Source: Cellulomonas sp. JH27-2
GTDB lineage: Bacteria; Actinomycetota; Actinomycetes; Actinomycetales; Cellulomonadaceae
DNA: 64,000 nucleotides
Direction of reading: 5' to 3'
Assembly: GCF_014837175.1 (NCBI RefSeq)
Contig: NZ_JACYFR010000005.1
Coordinates: 248,001-312,000 of the forward strand
The position numbers and the translations under genes were made by a program. Below, one piece after another: positions 1 through 10,124 of the stretch. A model generated the notes under the pieces. It had not been told where the DNA came from. It made no database searches and worked only from the letters and a program-made list of their open reading frames with translations. Positions within the stretch are counted from its first letter, which is position 1. Each line of letters begins with the position of its first letter.

Positions 1-1
1 C

Positions 2-631
2 TTCTGGAACACGGTCGTCGTGGCGGCTGGGTCGTGGCTGACGCAGATGGTCGTCGCGACCACCGGCGGCTACGTGCTGTCGGTCCTGCGCCCTCGGTGG
101 GCGAAGATCATCAACGGCGCCGTGCTCGCGACGCTCTTCGTCCCGGCCGTCGTGCTGCTGGTCCCGCTGTACCTGGTGATCCTGCACCCGCCGATCATCG
201 GCCACTCGATGATCAACACGTACTGGGCCGTCTGGCTGCCCGCGGGCGCGAGCGCGTTCAACGTCGTGCTCGTCGCGCGGTTCTTCGACAGCCTGCCGCG
301 CGAGGTGTTCGAGGCCGCGCGCGTCGACGGGGCAGGACCATTCCGGCTCTTCTGGTCGATCGTGCTGCCCATGAGCAAGCCGATCCTCGGTGTCGTGTCC
401 GTGTTTGCGGTCATCGCGTCGTGGAAGGACTTCCTGTGGCCGCTGCTGGTGCTGCGCGACCCGGACAAGCAGCCGCTGTCCGTGCGTCTGCCCACGCTCG
501 CGGCGAGCACCGACACCGGCGTGCTCATGGCCGCGCTGGCCATCTCGACGCTCATCCCGATCGCGATGTTCCTGATCTTCCAGCGCATGTTCCTGCGCGG
601 CGCCGGCCTGGGCGGTGCCGTCAAGGGCTGA
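2..631 (+). CDS. Carbohydrate ABC transporter permease, MalG type (5' end missing)
   Basis: Inner-membrane permease subunit of a sugar importer of the MalG/CUT1 kind. The frame is open from base 2, so the N-terminus lies outside the window; about 209 residues are visible. The cytoplasmic EAA loop that contacts the ATPase is clear (EVFEAARVDGAGPFRLFWSI), flanked by several hydrophobic segments, and the protein ends in the GGAVKG tail typical of the family. Partner permease and binding protein would lie to the left. It is not part of the other sugar system at 9.2-12.5 kb, which is on the other strand. The substrate cannot be told from the sequence. Confidence 0.9.
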   Translation, partial: FWNTVVVAAGSWLTQMVVATTGGYVLSVLRPRWAKIINGAVLATLFVPAVVLLVPLYLVILHPPIIGHSMINTYWAVWLPAGASAFNVVLVARFFDSLPREVFEAARVDGAGPFRLFWSIVLPMSKPILGVVSVFAVIASWKDFLWPLLVLRDPDKQPLSVRLPTLAASTDTGVLMAALAISTLIPIAMFLIFQRMFLRGAGLGGAVKG

Positions 632-647
632 CGGGCACGCTCCGGCG

Positions 648-684
648 CGCGGGCCCGGGAGGGTGACCCCTTCCCCGGCCCGCG
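648..684 (+). terminator. Imperfect GC-rich hairpin after the permease gene
   Basis: CGCGGGCCCGGGA and TTCCCCGGCCCGCG can pair with one or two bulges across a ten-base loop, 17 bp after the permease stop. There is no U-tract. It probably ends the sugar operon before hemH. Confidence 0.45.
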
Positions 685-788
685 TGTGCGTGCCGACATC
701 GCGTGCCCGCGGCTTGCTGACACCGTGTCGGGTCAAGATCACGCGTCGATCGGAGCGACTCCGCGCGAGCCGGCGGGGGACGGGTGGG

Positions 789-1946
789 ATGATCGTTCAC
801 GTGTCCCCCCACAGCCTGACCGCTCCGTACGACGCCCTCATGCTCGCCTCGTTCGGGGGGCCCGACGGCCCCGACGACGTGCTGCCCTTCCTGCGGAACG
901 TGACCGCAGGCAAGGGCATCCCCGACGAGCGGCTCGCCGAGGTCGCCGAGCACTACCACCACTTCGGCGGTGCGAGCCCCATCAACGCCCAGAACCTTGC
1001 GCTGCAGGCGGCACTGCGTGACGAGCTGGCGCGACGCGGCATCGACCTGCCCGTCGTGTGGGGCAACCGGAACTGGACGCCGTACACCCAGGACGCGCTG
1101 GCCGCGGCCCACGCCGACGGCGCGCAGCGTGTCCTCGCGCTCGTGACCAGCGCGTACTCGTCCTACTCCGGCTGCCGCCAGTACCGCGAGGACTTCTGGA
1201 GCTCGCTCGACGCGCTCGCCGCGGACCTCGGTCAGGACGGGCACCCGCTCGTCGTCGACAAGGTGCGTTCGTACTTCAACCACCCGGGCTTCGTGCAGGC
1301 CAACGTCGACGCGGTCACCGAGGCCCTGGCGCAGGTGCCCGACGACGCACGCGTCGTGTTCGTCACGCACTCCATCCCGGACACGATGGAGGAGGCGTCC
1401 GGCGTCTCCGGCGCCACCTACAGCGCCCAGCACCTGGACGTCGCGGCTACCGTCGCGGCCGCCGTCTCCGAGCGTGCGGGGCGCGCCGTCGAGTGGGACC
1501 TCGCGTACTGCTCGCGCTCCGGGCCGCCCAGCCAGCCGTGGCTCGAGCCGGACGTGAACGACCACCTGGAGAAGCTCGCCGCGGACGGTCTGACGTCCGT
1601 CGTGCTGTCTCCGATCGGCTTCGTCTCCGACCACATGGAGGTCGCGTTCGACCTCGACACGGAGGCGCTGGAGACGTGCGAGCGGCTCGGCCTGACGGCC
1701 GTCCGTGCCGACACCGTCGGCGTGCGCGAGCCGTTCGTGCGCGGCCTCGTCGACCTGGTCCTCGAGCGGGCGGAGCTCGCCCGTGCCCTGGAGGGCACGC
1801 AGCCGTCGCCCGACGAGACGCGCGTGGGGGCCACCGTCGGCGCGCTGCCGCCGTTCCGGTCCGTGTGCGCCCCGGGCTGCTGCCGTCGCCAGGCCGGGAT
1901 CGACTCGGGCCTGCCTGCCGCCTGCTCCACCGACGCCTGCTCCTGA
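789..1946 (+). CDS. hemH: Coproporphyrin ferrochelatase
   Basis: Inserts ferrous iron into coproporphyrin III (the CpfC role in Actinobacteria), the step before HemQ. The 385-residue length fits the family. Visible are the N-terminal [16 protein letters not shown], the active-site histidine in [10 protein letters not shown] and the glutamate in [13 protein letters not shown] cysteine in [13 protein letters not shown] plus the C-terminal CAPGCC cluster match the [2Fe-2S] ligands known from mycobacterial ferrochelatase, so a cluster is likely. The ATG at 789 has a purine-rich GGCGGGGGACGGGTGGG stretch upstream. A GTG at 801, which would remove four residues, is also possible. hemQ follows after 47 bp, so the two probably share a transcript. 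Confidence 0.95.
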   Translation: MIVHVSPHSLTAPYDALMLASFGGPDGPDDVLPFLRNVTAGKGIPDERLAEVAEHYHHFGGASPINAQNLALQAALRDELARRGIDLPVVWGNRNWTPYTQDALAAAHADGAQRVLALVTSAYSSYSGCRQYREDFWSSLDALAADLGQDGHPLVVDKVRSYFNHPGFVQANVDAVTEALAQVPDDARVVFVTHSIPDTMEEASGVSGATYSAQHLDVAATVAAAVSERAGRAVEWDLAYCSRSGPPSQPWLEPDVNDHLEKLAADGLTSVVLSPIGFVSDHMEVAFDLDTEALETCERLGLTAVRADTVGVREPFVRGLVDLVLERAELARALEGTQPSPDETRVGATVGALPPFRSVCAPGCCRRQAGIDSGLPAACSTDACS

Positions 1947-1993
1947 CCTCCTGCAGCCGAGCCGCTGCACCCCCGCCGCGAGAGGAACGACCC

Positions 1994-2713
1994 GTGACCG
2001 AGCACGCCGCCGACGTCGAGGCAGTCGAGGCAGTCGAGGCACTGCACGCCACCATCCGCTACACCATGTGGACCGTCTTCTCGCTCGAGGACGTCCTGCC
2101 CGAGGACGACGACGAGCGCGGTCAGCTCATCTCCGAGGCCCTGCGCGCGGTCGAGCAGGACGGGCTGGTGGTACGCGGCTGGTACGACGTCGCGGGCCTG
2201 CGTGCCGACGCCGACCTCATGGTCTGGTGGCACGCGGAGACCGTCGAGGAGGTGCAGGGCGCCTACCAGCGGCTGCGCGCCAGCGCGCTGGGGCGTTACC
2301 TGCTGCCCGTGTGGTCCGTGGTCGGGCTGCACCGCGCCGCGGAGTTCAACCGCGCGCACGTGCCGGCCTTCCTCGCGGGGGAGGACGCCGGCGACTACGT
2401 CTGCGTCTACCCGTTCGTGCGGTCCTACGACTGGTACGTCCTGCCCGCCGACGACCGGCGCCGGATGCTCGTCGAGCACGGTCACGCCGCCCGTGACTAC
2501 GCCGACGTCCGCGCCAACACGGTGTCCGCCTTCGCGCTGGGCGACTACGAGTGGATCCTGGCGTTCGAGGCCCCGGAGCTGCACCGCATCGTCGACCTCA
2601 TGCGGGACCTGCGCGCCACGGACGCTCGCCTGCACGTGCGCGAGGAGGTCCCCTTCTACACGGGCCCGCGCGTCGAGCTGGCCCGGTGGGCGGACAAGCA
2701 GCCCCGCGGCTGA
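1994..2713 (+). CDS. hemQ: Coproheme decarboxylase (HemQ/ChdC)
   Basis: Peroxide-dependent oxidative decarboxylation of coproheme III to haem b, the last step of the coproporphyrin-dependent pathway of Gram-positive bacteria. It is a 239-residue chlorite-dismutase-fold protein. The catalytic tyrosine region reads [12 protein letters not shown], and the proximal haem histidine lies in [14 protein letters not shown]. The GTG start follows GAGAGGAACGACC. The first residues include a short VEA repeat made by a 9-bp tandem repeat in the DNA, probably a disordered tail. It lies directly after hemH, giving the two terminal steps of haem synthesis side by side. Confidence 0.95.
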   Translation: MTEHAADVEAVEAVEALHATIRYTMWTVFSLEDVLPEDDDERGQLISEALRAVEQDGLVVRGWYDVAGLRADADLMVWWHAETVEEVQGAYQRLRASALGRYLLPVWSVVGLHRAAEFNRAHVPAFLAGEDAGDYVCVYPFVRSYDWYVLPADDRRRMLVEHGHAARDYADVRANTVSAFALGDYEWILAFEAPELHRIVDLMRDLRATDARLHVREEVPFYTGPRVELARWADKQPRG

Positions 2714-2789
2714 GGCGCCAGGGGCTCTCGGTCCGGGCTCGACTCGTATCCGTGCTGTCGCGAGCGCGGCATGGTGCCATGATCGGACG

Positions 2790-3146
2790 ATGCACAGCCT
2801 CGTCGGGACCTGGAGCGTGACTGCGGTGAGTGGTGCGGACATCCCGCAGGATGCGGCGCACCAGCCGTGGCTCACGTTCGACGGCGACGGCCAGGTCTAC
2901 GGCATGAGCGGCGTGAACCGCGTGCGCGGCACGTTCGTCGTCGAGGGGGAGACGGTCACGTTCGGCCCGATGGCGTCCACGATGATGGCGGGGCCGGACG
3001 ACGCGATGCGCGTCGAGGCCGCCGTCCTGGCGACCCTGGCCGGGCCCCTGGACGTCGACCCGGCGGATCGGGACGCGCCGGGCCGGCTGGGCCTCGTGGG
3101 GCCGACGGGCAGCGTGACGTTGACCCGCGCCCTGGCTGAGTTCTGA
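2790..3146 (+). CDS. META-domain (HslJ-like) protein
   Basis: A 118-residue protein consisting of one META domain. It starts with LVGTWSVTAVSG, then has PWLTFDGDGQVYGMSGVNRVRGTF and GPMASTMMAGP, the usual family signatures. No signal peptide or lipobox is visible, unlike HslJ of enterobacteria, so it looks cytosolic. The ATG at 2790 lacks a strong ribosome site. CATGAT six bases upstream resembles a -10 element, so the transcript may be leaderless. The role of the domain is not firmly known (linked to stress or antibiotic tolerance in some bacteria). It lies alone between hemQ and the glucanase promoter. Confidence 0.8.
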   Translation: MHSLVGTWSVTAVSGADIPQDAAHQPWLTFDGDGQVYGMSGVNRVRGTFVVEGETVTFGPMASTMMAGPDDAMRVEAAVLATLAGPLDVDPADRDAPGRLGLVGPTGSVTLTRALAEF

Positions 3147-3160
3147 CGCGGGTGGCTGTC

Positions 3161-3176
3161 GCGCACGGTCGTGCGC
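3161..3176 (+). terminator. Short hairpin after the META gene
   Basis: GCGCACG and CGTGCGC are perfect complements almost back to back, 14 bp after the stop codon. No U-tract is present. A weak terminator is possible. Confidence 0.35.
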
Positions 3177-3180
3177 CTCG

Positions 3181-3206
3181 GGAAACTGGAAGCGGTTGCA
3201 GTTTCC
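3181..3206. promoter_or_regulatory. Inverted repeat upstream of the GH81 gene
   Basis: GGAAACTG and CAGTTTCC are perfect inverted arms around a ten-base centre that contains AGCGGTT. The symmetry and position, 25 bp upstream of the CebR-like box, suggest a second operator, perhaps for another LacI-type or activator protein. A hairpin is the alternative. Confidence 0.5.
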
Positions 3207-3230
3207 CCGGAAGAGTGATGCTCTAGTTCT

Positions 3231-3244
3231 TGGGAGCGCTCCTA
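3231..3244. promoter_or_regulatory. CebR/CelR-like operator at the GH81 promoter
   Basis: TGGGAGCGCTCCTA matches the 14-bp cellulose-regulator operator TGGGAGCGCTCCCA known from Streptomyces CebR and Thermobifida CelR at 13 of 14 positions. It lies just downstream of a -10-like TCTAGT (3222-3227), where a bound repressor would block transcription. Confidence 0.75.
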
Positions 3245-3383
3245 GTGGCCCGTCAGCCGACGGGGACCGATCGGGCCGAGCACTCCCTGGACGAGCGCAA
3301 CGGCGCGCTCGTCGGGATCGTCCGACCCGGTGTGCAGGGGGGCACACGGTGCGGACGGCCACCGAAGGACGGGGACTGCCACG

Positions 3384-6300
3384 ATGTCATCAGATTCCAC
3401 CCGACCGATCCCACCTGCCACGGCCGGCGGTGCCACCGTCGTCCGCGGCACGACCGCCGCGGACGGGCCACCGCCCGGCCGGCGGCGCCGGGCCCGGTCG
3501 GTGCTCGCGGGAGTGGCGGCCGCTGCGCTCGTCGTCGTCCTCGCCGGTCCGTCGGGCGCGGCGACGAGCCAGGCGGTCGATCCGGGCGTCAACACGGTCG
3601 GCAGCGGCAGCTACCTGGGGACGCCCGCCGGCGCGACGCCGGAGGGCTGCGACGCGATGGTGGCCGACCCGCGCTCGGCGCTGACCGCCGATGCGCCGAG
3701 CGGGCCGCTGCCCACCAACGACTGGTGGTCGTCGCTGCTGTTCAAGAAGTGGGAGTGCCGCACCAGCGCACCGCTGTACGCGCACCCGGTCGCCTACCAG
3801 CCCACGCCGCAGGGCCTGGGCCTGTCTACGCCGCGCACGGCAGAGCTGAGCGGCACGTCGGGCGGCATCGGGGAGTTCCACTACCCGTACTCCCAGGACG
3901 TGCTGGTGAGTGTGAGCGGGCTCGACGCGCCCGTCGTGAAGGTGGCGGGCTGGAGCGACTGGACGGTCACGCCCGCCTGGGAGTCGGGCAGCAAGAGCCT
4001 GCGCGCGACGATCGGGCACGGGCTGCCGATCAGCTGGTACCACCTGACGGGTGGCGATGCGGTCCTGACCGCCGACGCGCTGACGGTCTGGTGGCGCGAC
4101 GGCGGTTCGATCGGGTTCACGGCCGGCGGGCACGACTACGCGGCCTACGCACCCACGGGCAGCACATGGGCGACGACAGGGACGAGCGCGACGTCGGCGC
4201 TGAACGGCTCCGGCTTCCTCGCCGTGGCGGCGTTGCCGACGTCGTCGTCGGCCACCGACGCCGACCGCAAGGCGGCCGCACAGGCCTACCTCCCGTACGC
4301 GTTCGACGAGGTCACGGGCACGAAGGCCACCTACGCGTACGACCAGACGGCGTCCGTGGTGCGCACGACCTACTCGCTGACCACCACGGCCCGGCAGGGG
4401 ACGGACCGGGGCACCATCGTCGCCCTGTACCCGCACCAGCAGCAGTACGTGACGGCGACCGGCGGCACGAAGGTCGCGCAGACCTACGTCTCCCCGCGCG
4501 GTGCGATGACCGCCTACACGGGCGTGCGGGCGTTCACGACCGCGACACCTTTCACGGGCGTGCTGCCAGAGGTCCCCGCTGTGGCGACCGGGAGCGGCGC
4601 CGACAAGACGCGTCTGGTCGGGCTGCTCGAGCAGGCGACAGCCGAGGCGCTGCCGATCCCGGCCACCGACACGTACTGGACAGGCAAGGCGCTGGGCAAG
4701 GCCACGCGGCTCGCGGAGATCGCCGACCAGCTGGGCCGCACGGACCTGCGTGACCAGCTGCTCGCCGGGGTGCGTGCCTCGCTGACCGACTGGTTCACCG
4801 CGACGCCCGGCAAGACGGCGCAGGTGTTCGCCTATGACAGCCAGTGGGGGACGCTCATCGGCTACCCCGCCTCCTATGGGTCCGACACCGACCTCAACGA
4901 CCACCACTTCCACTACGGCTACTTCGTGGCGGCCGCCGCGACCCTGGCCCGGTTCGACCCGACGTGGGCCACGAAGTACGGCGGCATGGTGAAGATGCTG
5001 ATCCGGGACGCCAACGGCTACGTGCGCGACGACCCGCTGTTCCCGTACCTGCGCGACTTCGACGTCTACGCGGGGCACGACTGGGCCTCGGGGCACGGGG
5101 GCTTCGCCGCCGGCAACAACCAGGAGTCCAGCTCGGAGGGCATGAACTACGCGGGCGCGCTGCTGCAGTGGGGCCAGGCGACCGGCGACACGGCCGCTCG
5201 CGACGCGGGGGCCTACCTGTACGCGACGCAGGCCGCAGCGATCCAGGACTACTGGTACGACGGCTCCGGCGCGATCCCGGCCGGCTTCGGGCACTCGACG
5301 GTCGGCATGATCTGGGGCGACGGCGGCGCCTACGCCACGTGGTTCAGCGGCGAGCCCGAGATGATCCAGGGGATCAACACCCTGCCCATCACCGGTGCGC
5401 ACCTGTACCTGGGGCTGCGGCCCGACGACGTGCGCTCCAACTACGCCGAGCTCGTGACCGCCAACGGCGGTGAGCCGACCGTCTGGCAGGACATCCTGTG
5501 GAGCTACCTCGCGCTCGGGGACCCGACGGCCGCCCTCGCCAAGCTGAACGCCCAGCCCGGGTACGCGGTCGAGGAGGGTGAGACCCGCGCACACACGTTC
5601 CACTGGATCGACAACCTCGCGACGCTCGGTGTGCTGGACAGCTCCGTGCACGCCGACCACCCGCTCGCCGCGGTCTTCGTGCGCAACGGCAAGCGGACCT
5701 ACGTCGCGGCGAACGTCAACGACAAACCCATCACGGTGACCTTCAGCGACGGGCGGTCCGTGGCCGTGCCAGCCGGGCGCACCGTGGCCGTCGGTGCACA
5801 GACGTGGTCCGGCGGCAGCGCGTCGGGTGGCCCGACGAACGGCGGGACGACTCCCACGCCGACCGCCTCGCCGACTCCGACACCGACACCTACCGCGACG
5901 CCGACGGCGTCGCCCACGCCCACGCCGACTCCCACCCCGACTCCCACGCCGAAGCCGACCTCGTCGCCCACCCCGACACCCACCGCGACGGCCCCCGCGT
6001 CGCTCGCGAGCCTGTACCTTGGCGCGTCGGGCGCGCTGACGTCGACGGCTCCGTCGTCGGGCCGGATCACCGTGCCCCGCTCGTCGGGCCTGGGCGACGA
6101 CCTGCAGGAGCCGGCGGACGCGCGCGTGTACGTGCTGCGAGGCGTGAACGCGGCGCCGACGGGCGGCTCCACGGCGTTCGACCTCGCGGTGGACGCCGGC
6201 ACGGGCGTGGGCAGCGGCACGAGGGTCTCGGTGCAGTACGACCTGACCGGCGACGGCACGTTCGACCGCGTCGAGCTCTACCGGTACTTCGCCACCGACC

Positions 6301-6470
6301 CGGTGCCGGGCGACGAGCACTACACGCAGGCCGCCGGCCTGGTGCGCGAGCAAGGGGCGCTGGCCGCGCTGAAGGGCGGCACGATCCGGGTAGCGGTGTG
6401 GAACGCGATCGGTTCGCAGCCGACGACGCTCGACGCCGCCACGTCGGTGATCCACGTCCCCCTGCGCTGA
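3384..6470 (+). CDS. Secreted endo-1,3-beta-glucanase, GH81, with Pro/Thr linker and C-terminal beta domain
   Basis: Hydrolyses beta-1,3-glucans such as laminarin or fungal wall glucan outside the cell; 1028 residues. Order: a long N-region with RRRRAR, then a signal peptide ending near residue 60; a GH81 catalytic domain starting with GSGSYLGTP and LPTNDWWSSL; the signatures DLNDHHFHYGYF and NNQESSSEG (about residue 580, holding catalytic acidic residues); a Thr/Pro linker at about 818-872; and a C-terminal domain of about 155 residues with DLTGDGTFDRVELYRYF. That last domain also ends other bacterial beta-glucanases and is probably glucan-binding (CBM56-like, not certain). GGGGAC precedes the ATG. 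A CebR-like box sits in the promoter. Confidence 0.93.
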   Translation: MSSDSTRPIPPATAGGATVVRGTTAADGPPPGRRRRARSVLAGVAAAALVVVLAGPSGAATSQAVDPGVNTVGSGSYLGTPAGATPEGCDAMVADPRSALTADAPSGPLPTNDWWSSLLFKKWECRTSAPLYAHPVAYQPTPQGLGLSTPRTAELSGTSGGIGEFHYPYSQDVLVSVSGLDAPVVKVAGWSDWTVTPAWESGSKSLRATIGHGLPISWYHLTGGDAVLTADALTVWWRDGGSIGFTAGGHDYAAYAPTGSTWATTGTSATSALNGSGFLAVAALPTSSSATDADRKAAAQAYLPYAFDEVTGTKATYAYDQTASVVRTTYSLTTTARQGTDRGTIVALYPHQQQYVTATGGTKVAQTYVSPRGAMTAYTGVRAFTTATPFTGVLPEVPAVATGSGADKTRLVGLLEQATAEALPIPATDTYWTGKALGKATRLAEIADQLGRTDLRDQLLAGVRASLTDWFTATPGKTAQVFAYDSQWGTLIGYPASYGSDTDLNDHHFHYGYFVAAAATLARFDPTWATKYGGMVKMLIRDANGYVRDDPLFPYLRDFDVYAGHDWASGHGGFAAGNNQESSSEGMNYAGALLQWGQATGDTAARDAGAYLYATQAAAIQDYWYDGSGAIPAGFGHSTVGMIWGDGGAYATWFSGEPEMIQGINTLPITGAHLYLGLRPDDVRSNYAELVTANGGEPTVWQDILWSYLALGDPTAALAKLNAQPGYAVEEGETRAHTFHWIDNLATLGVLDSSVHADHPLAAVFVRNGKRTYVAANVNDKPITVTFSDGRSVAVPAGRTVAVGAQTWSGGSASGGPTNGGTTPTPTASPTPTPTPTATPTASPTPTPTPTPTPTPKPTSSPTPTPTATAPASLASLYLGASGALTSTAPSSGRITVPRSSGLGDDLQEPADARVYVLRGVNAAPTGGSTAFDLAVDAGTGVGSGTRVSVQYDLTGDGTFDRVELYRYFATDPVPGDEHYTQAAGLVREQGALAALKGGTIRVAVWNAIGSQPTTLDAATSVIHVPLR
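5838..6000 (+). repeat. Pro/Thr-rich linker repeat inside the GH81 gene
   Basis: Repeated CCGACNCCNAC-type hexanucleotide units encode a PT/PTP linker of about 55 residues between the catalytic and C-terminal domains. Such linkers are typical of modular actinobacterial glycanases and are often glycosylated. Confidence 0.85.
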
Positions 6471-6484
6471 GTCACAACCCGTAA

Positions 6485-6526
6485 CGTCCGAGCATCTGCG
6501 CGCAATAGCGACCAGATGCTCGGACG
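6485..6526. terminator. Bidirectional terminator between GH81 and gdh
   Basis: CGTCCGAGCATCTG (6485-6498) and CAGATGCTCGGACG (6513-6526) form a perfect 14-bp stem with a 14-base loop, centred between two convergent genes. Confidence 0.85.
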
Positions 6527-6539
6527 CTCCGGGTGGGGG

Positions 6540-7820
<1,281 letters not shown>

Positions 7821-7956
7821 GGGTGTCCTTCCGGTGTGCCACCGGTGCGGATGGCCGGCATCGTCGCCGACCGGGAGCTCCGCACCGCGCACCTCCACCC
7901 TGCCACCAGAGCGGAGCGAAGGCCGACACGCGGCGCGCGGAAGGGGGCCGCGGAGG

Positions 7957-8994
7957 TCAGGCGGAGGCGCGCCTGACGAGCTCGGGCGCGAAGATCAGCG
8001 GCTCGGTCGGCATCGGCAGGCCCTGGAGCTGACCCAGGAGGCGGCCGCCGGCGGCGCGGGCCATCGCGGCGACGGGCTGCACGACGGTCGTCAGGGGCGG
8101 GCTCGTGGACGCCGAGACGCCGATGTTGTCGTAGCCGACGATCGCGATCTCGCCGGGGACGTCCTTGCCCGCCTCCGAGAGCACTCCGAGCGCACCTGCG
8201 GCCATGAGGTCGGAGGCGACGAAGATGCCGTCGATGTCCGGGTAGCGTGCGAGCAGCTCGCGCGTGGCTGCGGCGCCCGACGCGATCGTGAAGTCGCCGT
8301 ACAGGACGGCGTCGTCGGTCATGCCGGCGGCGTTCAGCGCTGCCCGCCAGCCCAGGAGGCGGTCGATGCCGGCGGACATGTCCTCCGGGCCGGCGATCGT
8401 GGCGATGCGCCGGCAGCCGCGCTCGATCAGCGCGTTCGTGGCGAGCGCGCCGCCGGCGACGTTGTCGGTGTCGACGTAGTTCACGTCGGTGATGTCGGCG
8501 GACAGCGGCCGGCCGACGAAGACGTTGGGGACCCGCGACGACAGGAGCGCGGTGTCGAGGTCGTCGGCGCGGTGGTGCGAGACGACGACGGCGCCGTCGA
8601 CGTGCCCGTTGCGCAGGTATCGCAGCGTGCGCTCGGCCTCGCCGGGGCGCGCGATGACGAGCACCACCTGGATGTCCGAGTCGGACAACGACGAGCTCAG
8701 GCCGTTGAGGGTGCCCGCGAAGAAGGGGTCGGACAGCACGCGCTCGTCGGGCTCGGGCACCACCAGCGCGATCGAGTCGGTGCGCTTGGTGACCAGCGAG
8801 CGCGCGGCCCGGTTGGGGATGTAGCCGAGCTCGGCGACGGCGGCGTCGACCGACGCCTGCGCCTCGGGTGAGACGCGCAGACCGCCGTTGATGGCCCGCG
8901 ACGCGGTGGAGCGCGAGACCCCGGCCAGCTCGGCGACCTGCTCGAGCGTCGGCGCGTCGGAGGGCGCCTCCTCGGGGCGGAACGTGGTGTTCAC
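7957..8994 (-). CDS. LacI-family sugar-responsive repressor
   Basis: A 345-residue LacI/GalR regulator. The N-terminal helix-turn-helix and hinge are clear (TLEQVAELAGVSRSTASRAINGGLRVS, then IPNRAARSLVTKRTDSIALVV), followed by a periplasmic-binding-protein-like sensor domain with FVASDLMAAGALGVL and IVGYDNIG. The GTG start follows GGAAGGGATGCCCCG. It is the last gene of the minus-strand sugar block, separated from the permeases by a terminator, so it may have its own promoter. It is the obvious candidate to bind the four CebR-like boxes at the binding-protein and GH81 promoters. The inducer is inferred to be a beta-gluco-oligosaccharide. Confidence 0.9.
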   Translation of the reverse strand: MNTTFRPEEAPSDAPTLEQVAELAGVSRSTASRAINGGLRVSPEAQASVDAAVAELGYIPNRAARSLVTKRTDSIALVVPEPDERVLSDPFFAGTLNGLSSSLSDSDIQVVLVIARPGEAERTLRYLRNGHVDGAVVVSHHRADDLDTALLSSRVPNVFVGRPLSADITDVNYVDTDNVAGGALATNALIERGCRRIATIAGPEDMSAGIDRLLGWRAALNAAGMTDDAVLYGDFTIASGAAATRELLARYPDIDGIFVASDLMAAGALGVLSEAGKDVPGEIAIVGYDNIGVSASTSPPLTTVVQPVAAMARAAGGRLLGQLQGLPMPTEPLIFAPELVRRASA

Positions 8995-9052
8995 CGGGGC
9001 ATCCCTTCCGTGCTGCGGGTGGGCAGCTGCGTCCTTGCAGAGGTGGGGTGAT

Positions 9053-9072
9053 GGGCCGGCGTGAGCCGGCCC
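9053..9072. terminator. Perfect hairpin upstream of the LacI gene
   Basis: GGGCCGGC and GCCGGCCC flank a GTGA tetraloop. It sits in the leader between the permease terminator and the LacI gene, so it may be a leader structure rather than a terminator. Confidence 0.45.
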
Positions 9073-9154
9073 GCGGGGTGGTGCGACGTCGAGGATCCGG
9101 CGGTGGATCCCGACACGGTGGAGCGTGGTCCGCGCACCCGAGCGCGGTGGCCGG

Positions 9155-9190
9155 ACCCCGGTGCGCAGCAGTGCGTTGCGCACCGGGGGT
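9155..9190 (-). terminator. Terminator of the sugar ABC operon
   Basis: ACCCCGGTGCGCA pairs with TGCGCACCGGGGGT (one extra G) around a nine-base loop, 13 bp after the stop of the second permease on the minus strand. Confidence 0.75.
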
Positions 9191-9203
9191 CCTGGAGCGG
9201 CGA

Positions 9204-10124
9204 TCAGCCCTTGACGGCGCCCTGCATGATGCCGGCGACGAGCTGGCGGCCTGCGATGACGAAGAGCACCAGCAGCGGGATCACGGACAGGACGACGCCC
9301 GCCATGATCAGCGACATGTCCTTGAAGAACGTGGCCTGAAGGCGCATCAGCGCGACCGGGAGGGTCACGTTGTCACCGCTGAGGATGATGAACGGCCAGA
9401 AGAAGTTCGTCCACGAGGTGACGAACGTGAACAGGCCGAGCATCGTGGCGGCGGGGCGGGCCGCCGGAAGGGCGATGCTCCAGAACGTGCGGAACATCGA
9501 CGCTCCGTCGACGCGGGCCGCCTCGATGAGCTCGTAGGGCAGGGCGCTCTCGAGGTACTGGGTCATCCAGAACACGCCGAACGCGGTGACCAGGCCGGGC
9601 ACGATGACGGCCTGGAGCTGGCCGACCCAGCCCAGCTGCTTCATGACCATGAACAGCGGGATGACGCCCAGCTGGGTCGGCACGGCCGTGGTGGCGATGA
9701 CGAAGACCAGCAGGGGGCCGCGGCCCTTGAAGCGGAGCTTGGCGAACGCGAAGCCGGCGAGCGTCGAGAACAGCACGACCGAGACCGACGTGACGACGGC
9801 GACGATGACCGAGTTCTCGACCGCGTGCCAGAAGCCGATGTCGGCGTCGAAAACCTTCTTGATGTTGTCGAACAGGTGCGAGCCCGGGATGAGGGACGGG
9901 ATCGGGTGCCGCGCGATGTCGTCGGCCGTCGACGACGCCAGCAGGAAGGCGTAGTACAGCGGGTAGAACGAGATGATCAGCGCGACCGTCAGCAGCGTGT
10001 ACGTGAGCCAGCGGGGACGCCGCTCTGAACCGCTGCCGTAGTCCCGGTTGCGCTTGCGCGCCGCGGTACGTGCGGCGCCCTTGCCCGCGAACTGCTCGAT
10101 CGCGGCGACGGACGGGGCGCTCAT
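9204..10124 (-). CDS. Carbohydrate ABC transporter permease, MalG/CebG type
   Basis: Second membrane subunit of the importer, 306 residues with six predicted helices. The EAA loop is ELIEAARVDGASMFRTFWSIALP, and the C-terminus ends in GIMQGAVKG. A cytosolic N-terminal tail of about 35 residues precedes the first helix. The ATG overlaps the stop of the first permease as ATGA, so the two are translationally coupled. No ATPase gene is present in the operon. This is usual for actinobacterial CUT1 importers, which share an MsiK-type ATPase encoded elsewhere. Confidence 0.92.
   Translation of the reverse strand: MSAPSVAAIEQFAGKGAARTAARKRNRDYGSGSERRPRWLTYTLLTVALIISFYPLYYAFLLASSTADDIARHPIPSLIPGSHLFDNIKKVFDADIGFWHAVENSVIVAVVTSVSVVLFSTLAGFAFAKLRFKGRGPLLVFVIATTAVPTQLGVIPLFMVMKQLGWVGQLQAVIVPGLVTAFGVFWMTQYLESALPYELIEAARVDGASMFRTFWSIALPAARPAATMLGLFTFVTSWTNFFWPFIILSGDNVTLPVALMRLQATFFKDMSLIMAGVVLSVIPLLVLFVIAGRQLVAGIMQGAVKG

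Noticed and set aside
5838..6000. Short tandem repeats that could suggest a CRISPR array
   Set aside because: They are in frame and encode a Pro/Thr linker; there are no unique spacers of constant length.
3390..6455. A 1021-codon open frame on the minus strand, antisense to the GH81 gene
   Set aside because: It is a shadow of very high GC content: Arg/Gly/Val-rich translation with no recognisable domain, while the plus strand has a complete GH81 enzyme.
9053..9072. An operator for the LacI gene itself
   Set aside because: The GGGCCGGC-GTGA-GCCGGCCC structure has a loop and no similarity to the 14-bp box, so a leader or terminator hairpin is more likely. No CebR-like box was found in the LacI leader.
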